The notes under the pieces: model-generated | What the model saw: the letters and a program-made list of their open reading frames with translations, nothing else | Told to the model about the DNA's origin: nothing | The model's database searches: none | DNA from: Mangrovicoccus sp049603835 | GTDB taxonomy: Bacteria > Pseudomonadota > Alphaproteobacteria > Rhodobacterales > Rhodobacteraceae | Assembly: GCA_049603835.1 (NCBI GenBank) | Contig: JBMYSZ010000003.1 | Location: forward strand, 214,176 to 278,175 | Reading direction: 5' to 3' | Length of the DNA: 64,000 nucleotides | Position numbers and translations under genes: made by a program | Shown here: piece by piece, positions 36,608-44,423 of the stretch | How positions within the stretch are numbered: position 1 is the stretch's first letter | How the letters are laid out: the number at the start of each line of letters is the position of its first letter

Positions 36608-37120
36608 ATGATTACGCGTGAACACCAAAAGGGCGATGCGGCTTCGGTAGCAGTCTATTCACCCTGTGAGCTATACCGATATACCTTAACACGAGTTTGG
36701 GATCCGGCGGGGCGAAAGGCTTTTTTCGTCATGCTCAACCCCTCTACCGCGACCGAAGTGCAAAATGACCCAACGGTGGAGCGTTGCGAGCGGCGGGCGC
36801 GGGCGCTTGGCTTTGGTGGGTTTCGCGTGGCCAATATTTTTGCTTGGCGGGATACCGATCCGAAAAAGATGCGCGCGGCGGCAGATCCGGTGGGGCCGGA
36901 AAATGACGCTGCGATTATGGCGGGTTGTGGCTGGGCGGATCAGGTGATTTGCGCCTGGGGTGCTCATGGGGATCATTTGGACCGGGGCCGCGCGGTAGAG
37001 GCTCTGATGCGCTCAACCGGTGTTCCGCTGTTTCATCTGGGGCTGACCAAGGCCGGACATCCGAAACACCCGTTATATATAGCCTATACGCAACAGCCCG
37101 AGCCATGGCCCGCGCCATAG
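36608..37120 (+). CDS. DUF1643 domain protein
   Basis: 170 residues. The signature KAFFVMLNPSTATEVQNDPT (quoted to 20 residues), the ERRARALGFGGFRVANIFAW segment and the VICAWGAHG / LGLTKAGHPKHPLY motifs match DUF1643. The family is often carried on accessory DNA and has no agreed function. It is divergent from the unknown membrane protein and upstream of the YjhX-like gene. Confidence 0.85.
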   Translation: MITREHQKGDAASVAVYSPCELYRYTLTRVWDPAGRKAFFVMLNPSTATEVQNDPTVERCERRARALGFGGFRVANIFAWRDTDPKKMRAAADPVGPENDAAIMAGCGWADQVICAWGAHGDHLDRGRAVEALMRSTGVPLFHLGLTKAGHPKHPLYIAYTQQPEPWPAP

Positions 37121-37221
37121 TCTAAGACGCGATTGAAAATGGCGATGCGGCGCTTATATTCGGGTCATCGCTTATAATACGGCGAAGGAATTGTAGATGT
37201 TGGAGCTTGTGACCACCCGCT

Positions 37222-37247
37222 AATCATCCCGGCGCAAAGGGATGATT
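37222..37247. repeat. Perfect 9-bp inverted repeat upstream of the YjhX-like gene
   Basis: AATCATCCC (37222-37230) and GGGATGATT (37239-37247), separated by 8 bp, 67 bp before the YjhX-like start. It could be an operator or a small hairpin; either is inference. Confidence 0.45.
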
Positions 37248-37313
37248 GGACGCGCCTGCGATCATCTTTGTGATCGTGTTGGTGCCTGTTGGGTTTTCAC
37301 TAGGCTTACATCC

Positions 37314-37571
37314 ATGAATATCTCGAAAGACGAGCAGCGCGTGCTGCACGCATTGGCGCAAGGCGGCGCCATTCTCTATGAACGTGGCCCGAATGGCCGG
37401 GTGCTGGCAGTGCAATGCTTTACCCGCGACGGCTTTGGGCTGGAAAACTGCACGCTTGATGTGTTTCGCAAGCTCCGCCGCAAACGGCTGATCGAATCGC
37501 ATAACTCAAGCCCGTATCGGATTTCCGACCGCGGACGGCGCAATGTCCGGGCGCAGTTGGACAACCGCTAA
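37314..37571 (+). CDS. YjhX-family (UPF0386) protein
   Basis: 85 residues from ATG 37314. The sequence ISKDEQRVLHALAQGGAI, RVLAVQCFTRDGFGLENCTL, and ISDRGRRNVRAQLDNR is the YjhX layout, a small winged-helix-like fold. In E. coli YjhX has been described as the toxin of a YjhX-YjhQ pair, but no YjhQ-like GNAT antitoxin is adjacent here. It could instead be a DNA-binding regulator. It is the last gene of the islet between truB and the acyl-CoA dehydrogenase. Confidence 0.78.
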   Translation: MNISKDEQRVLHALAQGGAILYERGPNGRVLAVQCFTRDGFGLENCTLDVFRKLRRKRLIESHNSSPYRISDRGRRNVRAQLDNR

Positions 37572-37572
37572 C

Positions 37573-37608
37573 AAAAAACCGGCCCCGATGGGGGGAACCA
37601 GGGGCCGG
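37573..37608 (-). terminator. Terminator for the acyl-CoA dehydrogenase gene
   Basis: On the minus strand CCGGCCCC-(14)-GGGGCCGG (37608-37579) is followed by TTTTTTG, a good rho-independent terminator. Confidence 0.7.
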
Positions 37609-37662
37609 AAGGTGGTGTGCAGTGAGTTTTGGTTATTAACCGGTTCGTCCGGCTTTAAGAGT

Positions 37663-37698
37663 TTTCCCGGCCGGGGAGAGAAATTACCGGCCGGGAAA
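37663..37698. repeat. Perfect 12-bp inverted repeat after the acyl-CoA dehydrogenase stop
   Basis: TTTCCCGGCCGG (37663-37674) and CCGGCCGGGAAA (37687-37698), 12-bp loop. It lies six bases past the stop at 37704 and may be a first terminator hairpin or a processing/stability element. Confidence 0.6.
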
Positions 37699-37703
37699 GT
37701 GCC

Positions 37704-39386
37704 TTAGCCGAGAAGACGGCGGGCAATCACTTGCGCTTGGATTTCACCAGCGCCTTCGAAAATGTTCAGGATCCGCGCATCGCAGAGAATGCGGCTGACC
37801 GAATATTCCAGAGCAAAGCCGTTGCCGCCATGGATTTGCAGCGCATTATCCGCCGCAGACCAGGCCACGCGGGCGCCCAGAAGTTTCGCCATACCGGCCT
37901 CTAGGTCACAGCGATGGCCGTTGTCTTTTTCCCAAGCCGAGAAATAGGTGAGCTGGCGGGCCACCATGATTTCCACCGCCATCATCGCCAATTTGCCAGC
38001 AACCCGCGGGAAATCGATCAGAGATTTGCCGAATTGCTTGCGGTCGATGGCATATTGCATGCCCACATCCAGCGCGGCCTGGCCAACGCCGATAGCACGG
38101 GCAGCGGTTTGGATCCGGGCGCTTTCGAAGGTTTCCATCAGCTGTTTAAAGCCTTTGCCCTCTTCGCCACCCAGCAGGTTTTCGCCTTTGACCTCAAACC
38201 CGTCAAAGCCCAGCTCATATTCCTTCATGCCGCGATAGCCGAGAACCTCGATCTCGCCGCCAGTCATGCCGGGGGTCGGGAACGGATCTTCGTCAGTGCC
38301 AGGGGTTTTCTCCGCCAGGAACATTGACAGGCCACGGTGATCGGTGGTGTTCGGATCGGTCCGCGCAAGCAGGGTCATCACATGGGTCCGCGCCGCATGG
38401 GTGATCCAGGTTTTATTGCCGGTGACTTTCCAAGTATCGCCGTCTTTCACCGCGCGGGTGCGCAGGGAGCCGAGATCAGAGCCGGTATTCGGTTCGGTGA
38501 AAACCGCCGTCGGCAGGATTTCACCCGAGGCCAGTTTTGGCAGCCAGTTCTGCTTTTGCTCTTCGGTGCCGCCGCAGATGATCAGCTCTGCCGCAATTTC
38601 CGAACGGGTGCCCAGAGAACCAACGCCGATATAGCCGCGCGACAATTCCTCGGACACAACACACATGGAGGCTTTCGACAGGCCGAAACCGCCATATTCT
38701 TCGGGGATGGTCAGACCAAACACACCCATTTCGGCCAGCTCTTCGATGATTTCCATCGGGATGAGCTCGTCTTTGAGGTGCCATTCATGGGCGTTGGGCT
38801 CCACGCGATCCACCGCATAACGGCGGAATTGTTCGCGGATCATTTCCAGCTCTTCGTCCAAGCCGGTGAAGCCCACAGTGGTATTGGCGCGTTGTTCCAG
38901 CATCAATTCGACCAGGCGCACACGAGCCGCTTGGGAATTGCCATTGGCCATCAGGGCGCGGATCTCATCGGTTATCAGCGGCTCGTAAGACAGGCCCATA
39001 TCGCGGATACGGAAGAATTCGCCATTCCACATGGGAATGCCGCCATCGATCTGGGACAGATACTCGCCAAAGCTGATTTGCAGCAGCAATTGTTCCAGCT
39101 CGCCCAGCTTGCCCATTTCGTCAAGCTTCACGGCCCAGGCATTCATCTGGCGCAGCGATTCCACATATGTGGCGAGCCAGGCCAAGCCATGGGCGGCATG
39201 CTGATGCTTTTCGATCAAACCGCCAGAGATACGGCCATCTTTGGTGGTGGCCTCTTTCAGCGCGTCTTTCGCGGCGTCCAGCACAGTTTGGGTCGGTTCA
39301 ACCGCCGCAGCGGTCAAGCTCAGCAGGTCTGCCAGAACCGGGGTCTCAACATCGGAGAAGGGCAGGGGCTGTCCGTCATGGGGCAT
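37704..39386 (-). CDS. mcd: Acyl-CoA dehydrogenase, probably (2S)-methylsuccinyl-CoA dehydrogenase
   Basis: 560 residues, longer than typical acyl-CoA dehydrogenases by an N-terminal domain of about 150-170 residues, as known for Mcd of the ethylmalonyl-CoA pathway. The dehydrogenase core is clear: TIPEEYGGFGLSKASM, AVFTEPNTGSDLGSLRTRA, KTWITHAARTH, the FAD-binding QIHGGNGFALEYSVSRI and the INIFEGAGEIQ-type region (here ILNIFEGAGEIQAQ). Mcd oxidises methylsuccinyl-CoA to mesaconyl-CoA during acetyl-CoA assimilation. No other pathway gene is nearby, so the symbol rests on architecture alone. AAGGA precedes the ATG by eight bases. Confidence 0.75.
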   Translation of the reverse strand: MPHDGQPLPFSDVETPVLADLLSLTAAAVEPTQTVLDAAKDALKEATTKDGRISGGLIEKHQHAAHGLAWLATYVESLRQMNAWAVKLDEMGKLGELEQLLLQISFGEYLSQIDGGIPMWNGEFFRIRDMGLSYEPLITDEIRALMANGNSQAARVRLVELMLEQRANTTVGFTGLDEELEMIREQFRRYAVDRVEPNAHEWHLKDELIPMEIIEELAEMGVFGLTIPEEYGGFGLSKASMCVVSEELSRGYIGVGSLGTRSEIAAELIICGGTEEQKQNWLPKLASGEILPTAVFTEPNTGSDLGSLRTRAVKDGDTWKVTGNKTWITHAARTHVMTLLARTDPNTTDHRGLSMFLAEKTPGTDEDPFPTPGMTGGEIEVLGYRGMKEYELGFDGFEVKGENLLGGEEGKGFKQLMETFESARIQTAARAIGVGQAALDVGMQYAIDRKQFGKSLIDFPRVAGKLAMMAVEIMVARQLTYFSAWEKDNGHRCDLEAGMAKLLGARVAWSAADNALQIHGGNGFALEYSVSRILCDARILNIFEGAGEIQAQVIARRLLG

Positions 39387-39548
39387 TCTTCGGGTCCTTC
39401 TTTAAACTCTCGGAGCCGTTTAGGGCTTTCGCAGGTGCAGCGCAACAATTTTTCAAATGAACGGCCAAATTTGAACTTAAATGTCCCAGCCGATTTTGAA
39501 TGCAAGCGCTTTGTCGTCAAGGTAATGCGGGAAATGAAAGGACAAGTT

Positions 39549-40325
39549 ATGGATGTCATTTTTTCCCTGCTGACCCCGGCGGGTTTCGCGGCTGCGGCAA
39601 TCATCACGGTGGTTGCAAGTTTTGTGAAGGGGGCAACAGGCTTTGCTATGCCGATGATCATGATTTCGGGCATGGCGAGCTTTTTGGATGCGGATTTGGC
39701 CCTTGCGATGCTGATAATTCCCACATTAGCGGCCAATCTGTATCAGGCTTTGGGCGATGGGATTGGGGCGGCTTGGGGCTCTGCGCGGCTTTATTGGCGC
39801 TATCTGACGATTGTTCTGCTGTTTATTGCAGGCTCGGCCCAGCTGGTAGCGATCTTGCACAAATCGGTGATGTTTCTGATCCTTGGGATTCCCATTACCG
39901 GCTTTGCCATTTTGCTGCTGAGCGGCGTGAAATTTGTGATTCCTCCCCATCGGCGGCTTTTGGCGGATCTGGGGATTGGCGGATTCGCCGGGTTCTTTGG
40001 CGGGATCTCGGGGGTCTGGGGGCCGCCCACCGTGGCTTTCCTGACCGGGATCGGCGCCAATAAAAATGATTCGGTGCGAATCCAAGGGGTGATCTATGGG
40101 GCCGGAGCGGTGGTTCTGACCTTATCCCATTTGCGCTCGGGGGTGCTGAATGCCCAGACCATCCCGCTGTCGGTCAGCATGCTGCTGCCCATGGTCTTGG
40201 GGCTTTGGATCGGGATTTCCGCGCGCAATCGGATGGACGAGGCCAAGTTCCGCCACTGGACCTTGATCACTCTGGTGGTGGTTGGTCTGAACCTGATCCG
40301 TCGCGGGGTGGTTGGATTGATCTGA
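39549..40325 (+). CDS. TauE/SafE family permease
   Basis: 258 residues from ATG 39549, supported by AAAGGA six bases upstream; ATGs at 39525 and 39534 are alternatives. About eight hydrophobic segments in two repeats. The first repeat has VASFVKGATGFAMPMIMISG and the second GFAGFFGGISGVWGPPTVAF, the paired G-rich motifs of the family. Members export sulfite, sulfoacetate or other small organic anions; the substrate cannot be told. It is divergent from the acyl-CoA dehydrogenase gene and convergent with pckA. The same frame runs open further upstream but there is antisense to the dehydrogenase gene. Confidence 0.87.
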   Translation: MDVIFSLLTPAGFAAAAIITVVASFVKGATGFAMPMIMISGMASFLDADLALAMLIIPTLAANLYQALGDGIGAAWGSARLYWRYLTIVLLFIAGSAQLVAILHKSVMFLILGIPITGFAILLLSGVKFVIPPHRRLLADLGIGGFAGFFGGISGVWGPPTVAFLTGIGANKNDSVRIQGVIYGAGAVVLTLSHLRSGVLNAQTIPLSVSMLLPMVLGLWIGISARNRMDEAKFRHWTLITLVVVGLNLIRRGVVGLI

Positions 40326-40339
40326 GGCGCAATTCTAAA

Positions 40340-40379
40340 AGGCCAAAAGAAAATGCCGCCCGCATCCACGGGCGACATT
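40340..40379 (-). terminator. Terminator downstream of pckA
   Basis: On the minus strand AATGTCGCCCG-TGGATG-CGGGCGGCATT (40379-40352) forms a stem of ten pairs with one mismatch, followed by TTTCTTTT. Confidence 0.65.
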
Positions 40380-40408
40380 ATATATATAGTCAGCGATTTG
40401 CCCGGCGA

Positions 40409-42007
40409 TTAGCCGATTGCAACGGCTTTCACATCTTCATCGATATGGGCCAGATACTGTTCGAAGTTATCCGAGAACATCTGGATCAGCTTCGCCGCTT
40501 GTTCGTCATAGCCGTCTTTGTCAGTCCAAGTGGAGCGCGGATCCAGCAGGCCATCATCAACGCCCTCAACCGAAACCGGAACATCGAAGCCGAAATTCGG
40601 GTCTTTGCGGAATTCCGCGTCGTTCAGGGACCCCTCTAGCGCAGCGGTCAGCAGAGCGCGGGTGGCTTTGATCGGCATACGCGAGCCGGTGCCATAGGCG
40701 CCGCCAGTCCAACCGGTGTTCACCAGCCAGCAAGTCGCGCCATGCTTTGCGATCTTTTCGCGCAGCAGGTTGCCATAGACTTCCGGGCGACGCGGCATGA
40801 ACGGCGCGCCAAAGCAGGTGGAGAAGGCCGGCTGCGGCTCGGTCACGCCACGCTCGGTGCCGGCCATTTTCGAGGTGAAGCCAGACAGGAAGTGGTACAT
40901 CGCCTGTGCCGGGGTCAGACGCGCGATCGGAGGCAGAACACCGAAAGCGTCACAGGTCAGCATGATGATGTTTTTCGGATGGCCGCCCAAAGCTGTATCC
41001 GACGCGTTGGAGATATATTCCAGCGGGTAGGCGCAGCGCATATTCGGGGTCAGGCTGTCATCTTCGAAATCCAGCTCTTTGGTGTCCGGGTCGAAAACCA
41101 TGTTTTCGATGACGGTGCCAAATTTCTTGGTGGTGGCATAGATTTCCGGCTCTGCTTCCGGGCTTAGCGAAATGGTTTTCGCATAGCAGCCGCCTTCGAA
41201 GTTGAACGTGCCGCGATCAGACCAGCCATGTTCGTCATCGCCGATCAGAGTACGGGACGGATCCGCCGAAAGGGTGGTTTTGCCGGTGCCGGACAGGCCA
41301 AAGAAGATTGCTGTATCAACCGGATTGCCAGTCGCGTGGTTCGCGGAGCAGTGCATCGGCATGATGCCTTTTTCCGGCAGCATATAGTTGAGCAGGGTGA
41401 AGACAGATTTCTTGTTTTCACCGGCATATTCGGTGCCGCCGATCAGGATGACCTTTTTCTCAAAGTTCAGCGCGATCACAGTTTCAGAGCGGCAGCCATG
41501 CTTGGCCGGATCCGCTTGGAAGCTGGGGCAGTTGATGATGGTGAATTCCGGAACAAAGCTGTCCAGCTCTTCGCGAGACGGGCGGCGCAGCAAGTGACGG
41601 ATAAACAGATTATGCCAAGCCAGCTCGGTGACCATGCGCACATCCAAGCGATGCTCTGGATCGGCGCCACCAAAGAGGTCCTGAACGAACATCTCTTTGC
41701 CCTTCATATGCTCGACCATATCGGCGTAAAGCACATCGAATGCCTCGGGCGACATTTCGGCATTGGCTTCCCACCAGATAGAATCAGCTACACCTGCGGT
41801 TTTGACCACATGTTTGTCTTTGGGGGACCGGCCAGTGAATTTGCCGGTGGACACTAAGAAGGTCCCGCCATTGCCCAGGGTCCCTTCGTCACGCTTCAGC
41901 GCGGCTTCGACCAAGGCAGGCTCCATCAAGTTATAATGAACTGCTGCCAGTCCAGTGATGCCCTGATCTTCCAGCCGGTGGGCTGGGTTCACGCGTCCAT
42001 TATCCAT
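40409..42007 (-). CDS. pckA: Phosphoenolpyruvate carboxykinase (ATP)
   Basis: 532 residues from ATG 42007 with GGGAG seven to twelve bases upstream; an upstream open extension is not conserved. The kinase motifs are GLSGTGKTTLSADPSRTLIG (P-loop and lid) and DDEHGW, with FSTGKFTGRSPKDKH-type substrate region (STGKFTGRSPKDK) and YAGENKKSVF. It forms PEP from oxaloacetate for gluconeogenesis. It is divergent from chvI; in Sinorhizobium-type bacteria and relatives pckA adjoins chvI as here, which may reflect shared control. Confidence 0.96.
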   Translation of the reverse strand: MDNGRVNPAHRLEDQGITGLAAVHYNLMEPALVEAALKRDEGTLGNGGTFLVSTGKFTGRSPKDKHVVKTAGVADSIWWEANAEMSPEAFDVLYADMVEHMKGKEMFVQDLFGGADPEHRLDVRMVTELAWHNLFIRHLLRRPSREELDSFVPEFTIINCPSFQADPAKHGCRSETVIALNFEKKVILIGGTEYAGENKKSVFTLLNYMLPEKGIMPMHCSANHATGNPVDTAIFFGLSGTGKTTLSADPSRTLIGDDEHGWSDRGTFNFEGGCYAKTISLSPEAEPEIYATTKKFGTVIENMVFDPDTKELDFEDDSLTPNMRCAYPLEYISNASDTALGGHPKNIIMLTCDAFGVLPPIARLTPAQAMYHFLSGFTSKMAGTERGVTEPQPAFSTCFGAPFMPRRPEVYGNLLREKIAKHGATCWLVNTGWTGGAYGTGSRMPIKATRALLTAALEGSLNDAEFRKDPNFGFDVPVSVEGVDDGLLDPRSTWTDKDGYDEQAAKLIQMFSDNFEQYLAHIDEDVKAVAIG

Positions 42008-42325
42008 CTGCAAGCTCCCGAGTTCCGCGTGTCGCGGTAGAAATACGAAACAATCGGCCATACGGCCATCACACACTATAGCGCCCCCGGATCGGAGGCA
42101 GCGCAAGGTCATATAACATGACGTTTCGGCTGCTTGATAGGACGGTTTTGCACAGTTAGCGCAACCAAGTATATGTTTGCGCAATCATAATTAACGTCGC
42201 GAGTTTTAACGATCTCTCCTTGAGCATTAGTTCTTCGTTTCCGCTTTTGCGGTCTAGTTGTCACAGGTGGGCACGTGATTCGTGCAAAGGGTGAAAAGAG
42301 AACTGTTAACTGAGGGGTGCCATTC
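42008..42325. other. pckA-chvI intergenic region (318 bp)
   Basis: Holds both divergent promoters. Two GCGCAA motifs (AGCGCAACC near 42158 and TTGCGCAATC near 42178) lie within 30 bp of each other; the second contains palindromic TTGCGCAA. No ORF with support is seen. Regulator identity is unknown. Confidence 0.4.
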
Positions 42326-43114
42326 ATGTCCCATATGGGATCTGAGCGGATCGCACCGACCAATATCACGCAAGCGCGTGTCGCATTGGTTGATGACGAT
42401 CGAAATATTTTGGTCGCCGTTGAACATGTGCTGGATTGCGAGGGGTTCGAAGTCCTTACTTTCCGCGATGGTCAATCGGCATTTGAGGCCTTTTCCCATA
42501 ACCCGCCCGATATTGCTGTGATTGATTTGGTGATGCCGCGGCTTGATGGGATGGAATTGGTTCGCAAAATTCGCGAAAACTGGAATTTCCCAATCATTAT
42601 GATCACGGCCAAGGAAGACGAGATAGACGAAGTCTTGGGTCTTCGCATGGGGGCGGATGACTATGTTCACAAACCATTTTCCAGCCGGTTACTAGTCGAG
42701 CGTATTCGTGCCAGCCTTCGCCGGAGCGCGATGATGGGCGGTTTGCCGGAACCTGTTGCTCCGGTGGAAATGCCGCAAGAACCCCCTGCGGAAACGATTT
42801 GTCGAGGCCCGCTTACAATGGATCCGCAACGCCATGCGGTGAGTTGGAAGGGTGAAGATGTGACCCTGACAGTGACCGAGTTTTTGCTGCTCGAAGCTTT
42901 GGCACAACGGCCAGGATATGTGAAAAGTCGCGATCAGCTGATGGATGTGGCTTATGATGACCAAGTCTATGTGGATGACAGAACAATAGACAGCCATATC
43001 AAACGCTTGCGGAAAAAACTGCGGGCCATAGATCCGGAATTCGCGGCCATAGAGACATTATATGGGATCGGCTATAGATTTCGATCACCAGAGGTTTCAG
43101 CCCTATCTAATTGA
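42326..43114 (+). CDS. chvI: Response regulator ChvI (OmpR family)
   Basis: 262 residues from ATG 42326 with GAGGGG ten bases upstream; a GTG at 42317 is an alternative. The receiver has the acidic pair VDDDRN, the phosphoacceptor Asp in AVIDLVMPRLDG, the Thr/Lys switch IMITAKED and YVHKPFSS. The C-terminal winged helix reads LTVTEFLLLEALAQRPG and DDRTIDSHIKRLRKKL. ChvI normally pairs with the membrane kinase ChvG, encoded next. Here the next gene is a short, degenerate kinase-like protein, overlapping by 53 bases. Confidence 0.92.
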   Translation: MSHMGSERIAPTNITQARVALVDDDRNILVAVEHVLDCEGFEVLTFRDGQSAFEAFSHNPPDIAVIDLVMPRLDGMELVRKIRENWNFPIIMITAKEDEIDEVLGLRMGADDYVHKPFSSRLLVERIRASLRRSAMMGGLPEPVAPVEMPQEPPAETICRGPLTMDPQRHAVSWKGEDVTLTVTEFLLLEALAQRPGYVKSRDQLMDVAYDDQVYVDDRTIDSHIKRLRKKLRAIDPEFAAIETLYGIGYRFRSPEVSALSN

Positions 43115-43967
43115 TAAAAATGAAATAATTGGCGTATACCGTTGCGCCAAGGGGAGTTTGGCTCTGCGAATTCTGGGATCATCAATAGCCGGGTTGTTCA
43201 TGCTGGCATGTGGTCTGGCCCTGTTGGGGTTGGGCCTGGCTTTGCAGACAGGGCCGACATTTTGGACGATGATGGCCTTCACCTCTAGTTTGGGCGTGGC
43301 GATTTCCTCTTTCATCTTGCTGAATTTTGACACTGGTTTTGGCGATCGGTCCTGGCAGCCTAAGAACAGTTCAAAGACCATTGCGCCGCCGCAACCAAAT
43401 CCGCGCCGTCAATTGACTAGATTGATCCATGACCTGCGCAATCCCATGACCTCGATGAAGCTTGCCTCTGAATATTTGCGGATGGAGCAGACTGTTCCGA
43501 GCAAAAAAGAATCGATGTTGGATATGATCGATGACGATCTTTTGCGGCTAGAGCATATTTTAAATGAGGCTAGCAGAACGCCTGATGTCCCGGGAAAGAC
43601 GGAATTGGCAAATCTCCTGCGGGGTTTGATCAACGAAATGCCCCCGGATACGGTCCGGCCGAGATTGCAGATTGAATCCAAAAGCGATGAGTTTTTGATA
43701 AATCTTGGGGAAGAAGAGGGTCTGCGGGTCTTTGAAGCCCTGTTTAAAACTCTGTCCCACTGCACATTGCGTCATATAATCTTGTCGCGTCGCGGGCCAT
43801 TGGTGGGGGTTGAGCTGCTTTTTTCCCCAGATTGCGATTTAAGCACCTGTATGGGCTGCGTCGCTGAGCTTTATTCCAGCATTTATATGTTGGGTGGTGG
43901 TGTGTGGTTCGAAAATTCCAATGCCAAGGCGGTCGCGCCACGCGTTTTTCTGGTAATTCCCGGCTAA
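43062..43967 (+). CDS. Membrane histidine-kinase-like protein with degenerate ATPase domain, in the chvG position
   Basis: 301 residues. Two hydrophobic segments near residues 37-60 and 64-86, then a cytoplasmic domain with an H-box RLIHDLRNPMTSMK near residue 122, followed by a helical stretch like the DHp second helix (MLDMIDDDLLRLEHILNEA). The C-terminus resembles the end of a kinase ATPase domain (LGGGVWFEN near residue 275) but lacks an N-box Asn, a DxGxG motif and an ATP lid. ChvG is usually much longer with a periplasmic sensor domain, absent here. The start ATG is inside chvI; no good later start is seen. It may be a phosphotransferase or a pseudokinase scaffold (inference). Confidence 0.78.
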   Translation: MGSAIDFDHQRFQPYLIDKNEIIGVYRCAKGSLALRILGSSIAGLFMLACGLALLGLGLALQTGPTFWTMMAFTSSLGVAISSFILLNFDTGFGDRSWQPKNSSKTIAPPQPNPRRQLTRLIHDLRNPMTSMKLASEYLRMEQTVPSKKESMLDMIDDDLLRLEHILNEASRTPDVPGKTELANLLRGLINEMPPDTVRPRLQIESKSDEFLINLGEEEGLRVFEALFKTLSHCTLRHIILSRRGPLVGVELLFSPDCDLSTCMGCVAELYSSIYMLGGGVWFENSNAKAVAPRVFLVIPG

Positions 43968-43970
43968 ACT

Positions 43971-44414
43971 TTGGATATTGGCCCTGTGCCAAATCTGACC
44001 GACCCACCGATACATGCCACAACAATTGCCAGCTATGGGATTGGCGTTCTGATTCTTGGCCCTTCCGGTTCGGGGAAATCCACGCTTGCCTTGCAATTAA
44101 TGGCATATGGCGCGGAATTAGTGGCGGATGATCGGACCTTGCTTAGCCTTAGGGAGGACGCGGTTTGGGCGTCGCGTCCCGAAACATTGCCGCAAATGAT
44201 CGAAGCCCGTGGCGTTGGATTGCTTCCGGTTGCTTGCCATGGTCCGGTGCGCCTGGGCTTGGTTGTAGATATGGGAAAGATTGAGAAAGACCGACTTCCC
44301 CCCGCCAGACGCTGGGAATTTCGGGGTCAAAGTGTCGCCTTACTTCACAAATCCGAAGAAACTCATTTTTCTGCAGCTATTTTGCAGTACTTAAAAAGTA
44401 ATCACGTATCTTAG
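43971..44414 (+). CDS. hprK: HPr kinase/phosphorylase, short alphaproteobacterial form
   Basis: 147 residues from TTG 43971; GTG 43986 is an alternative. Only the catalytic domain is present, as usual in alphaproteobacteria: P-loop GPSGSGKSTLALQL near residue 30, then the ELVADDRTLLS segment and GLLPVACHGPVRLGLVVD (in part). It phosphorylates HPr on a Ser, matching the GDSIMGLL site in the HPr encoded 1.3 kb downstream. The gene order chvI, kinase-like, hprK, rapZ, IIA, HPr links this phosphorelay to the PTS. Confidence 0.88.
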   Translation: MDIGPVPNLTDPPIHATTIASYGIGVLILGPSGSGKSTLALQLMAYGAELVADDRTLLSLREDAVWASRPETLPQMIEARGVGLLPVACHGPVRLGLVVDMGKIEKDRLPPARRWEFRGQSVALLHKSEETHFSAAILQYLKSNHVS

Positions 44415-44423
44415 GTATGCTTA

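Noticed and set aside
38337..39548. A long plus-strand open frame leading into the TauE/SafE gene
   Set aside because: It is antisense to the well-supported acyl-CoA dehydrogenase; its composition (rich in His, Gln, Phe) is typical of a shadow frame, and a good ribosome-binding site exists at 39549.
43839..44330. Minus-strand frames over the kinase-like and hprK genes
   Set aside because: Overlap supported genes, lack motifs and have unusual composition.
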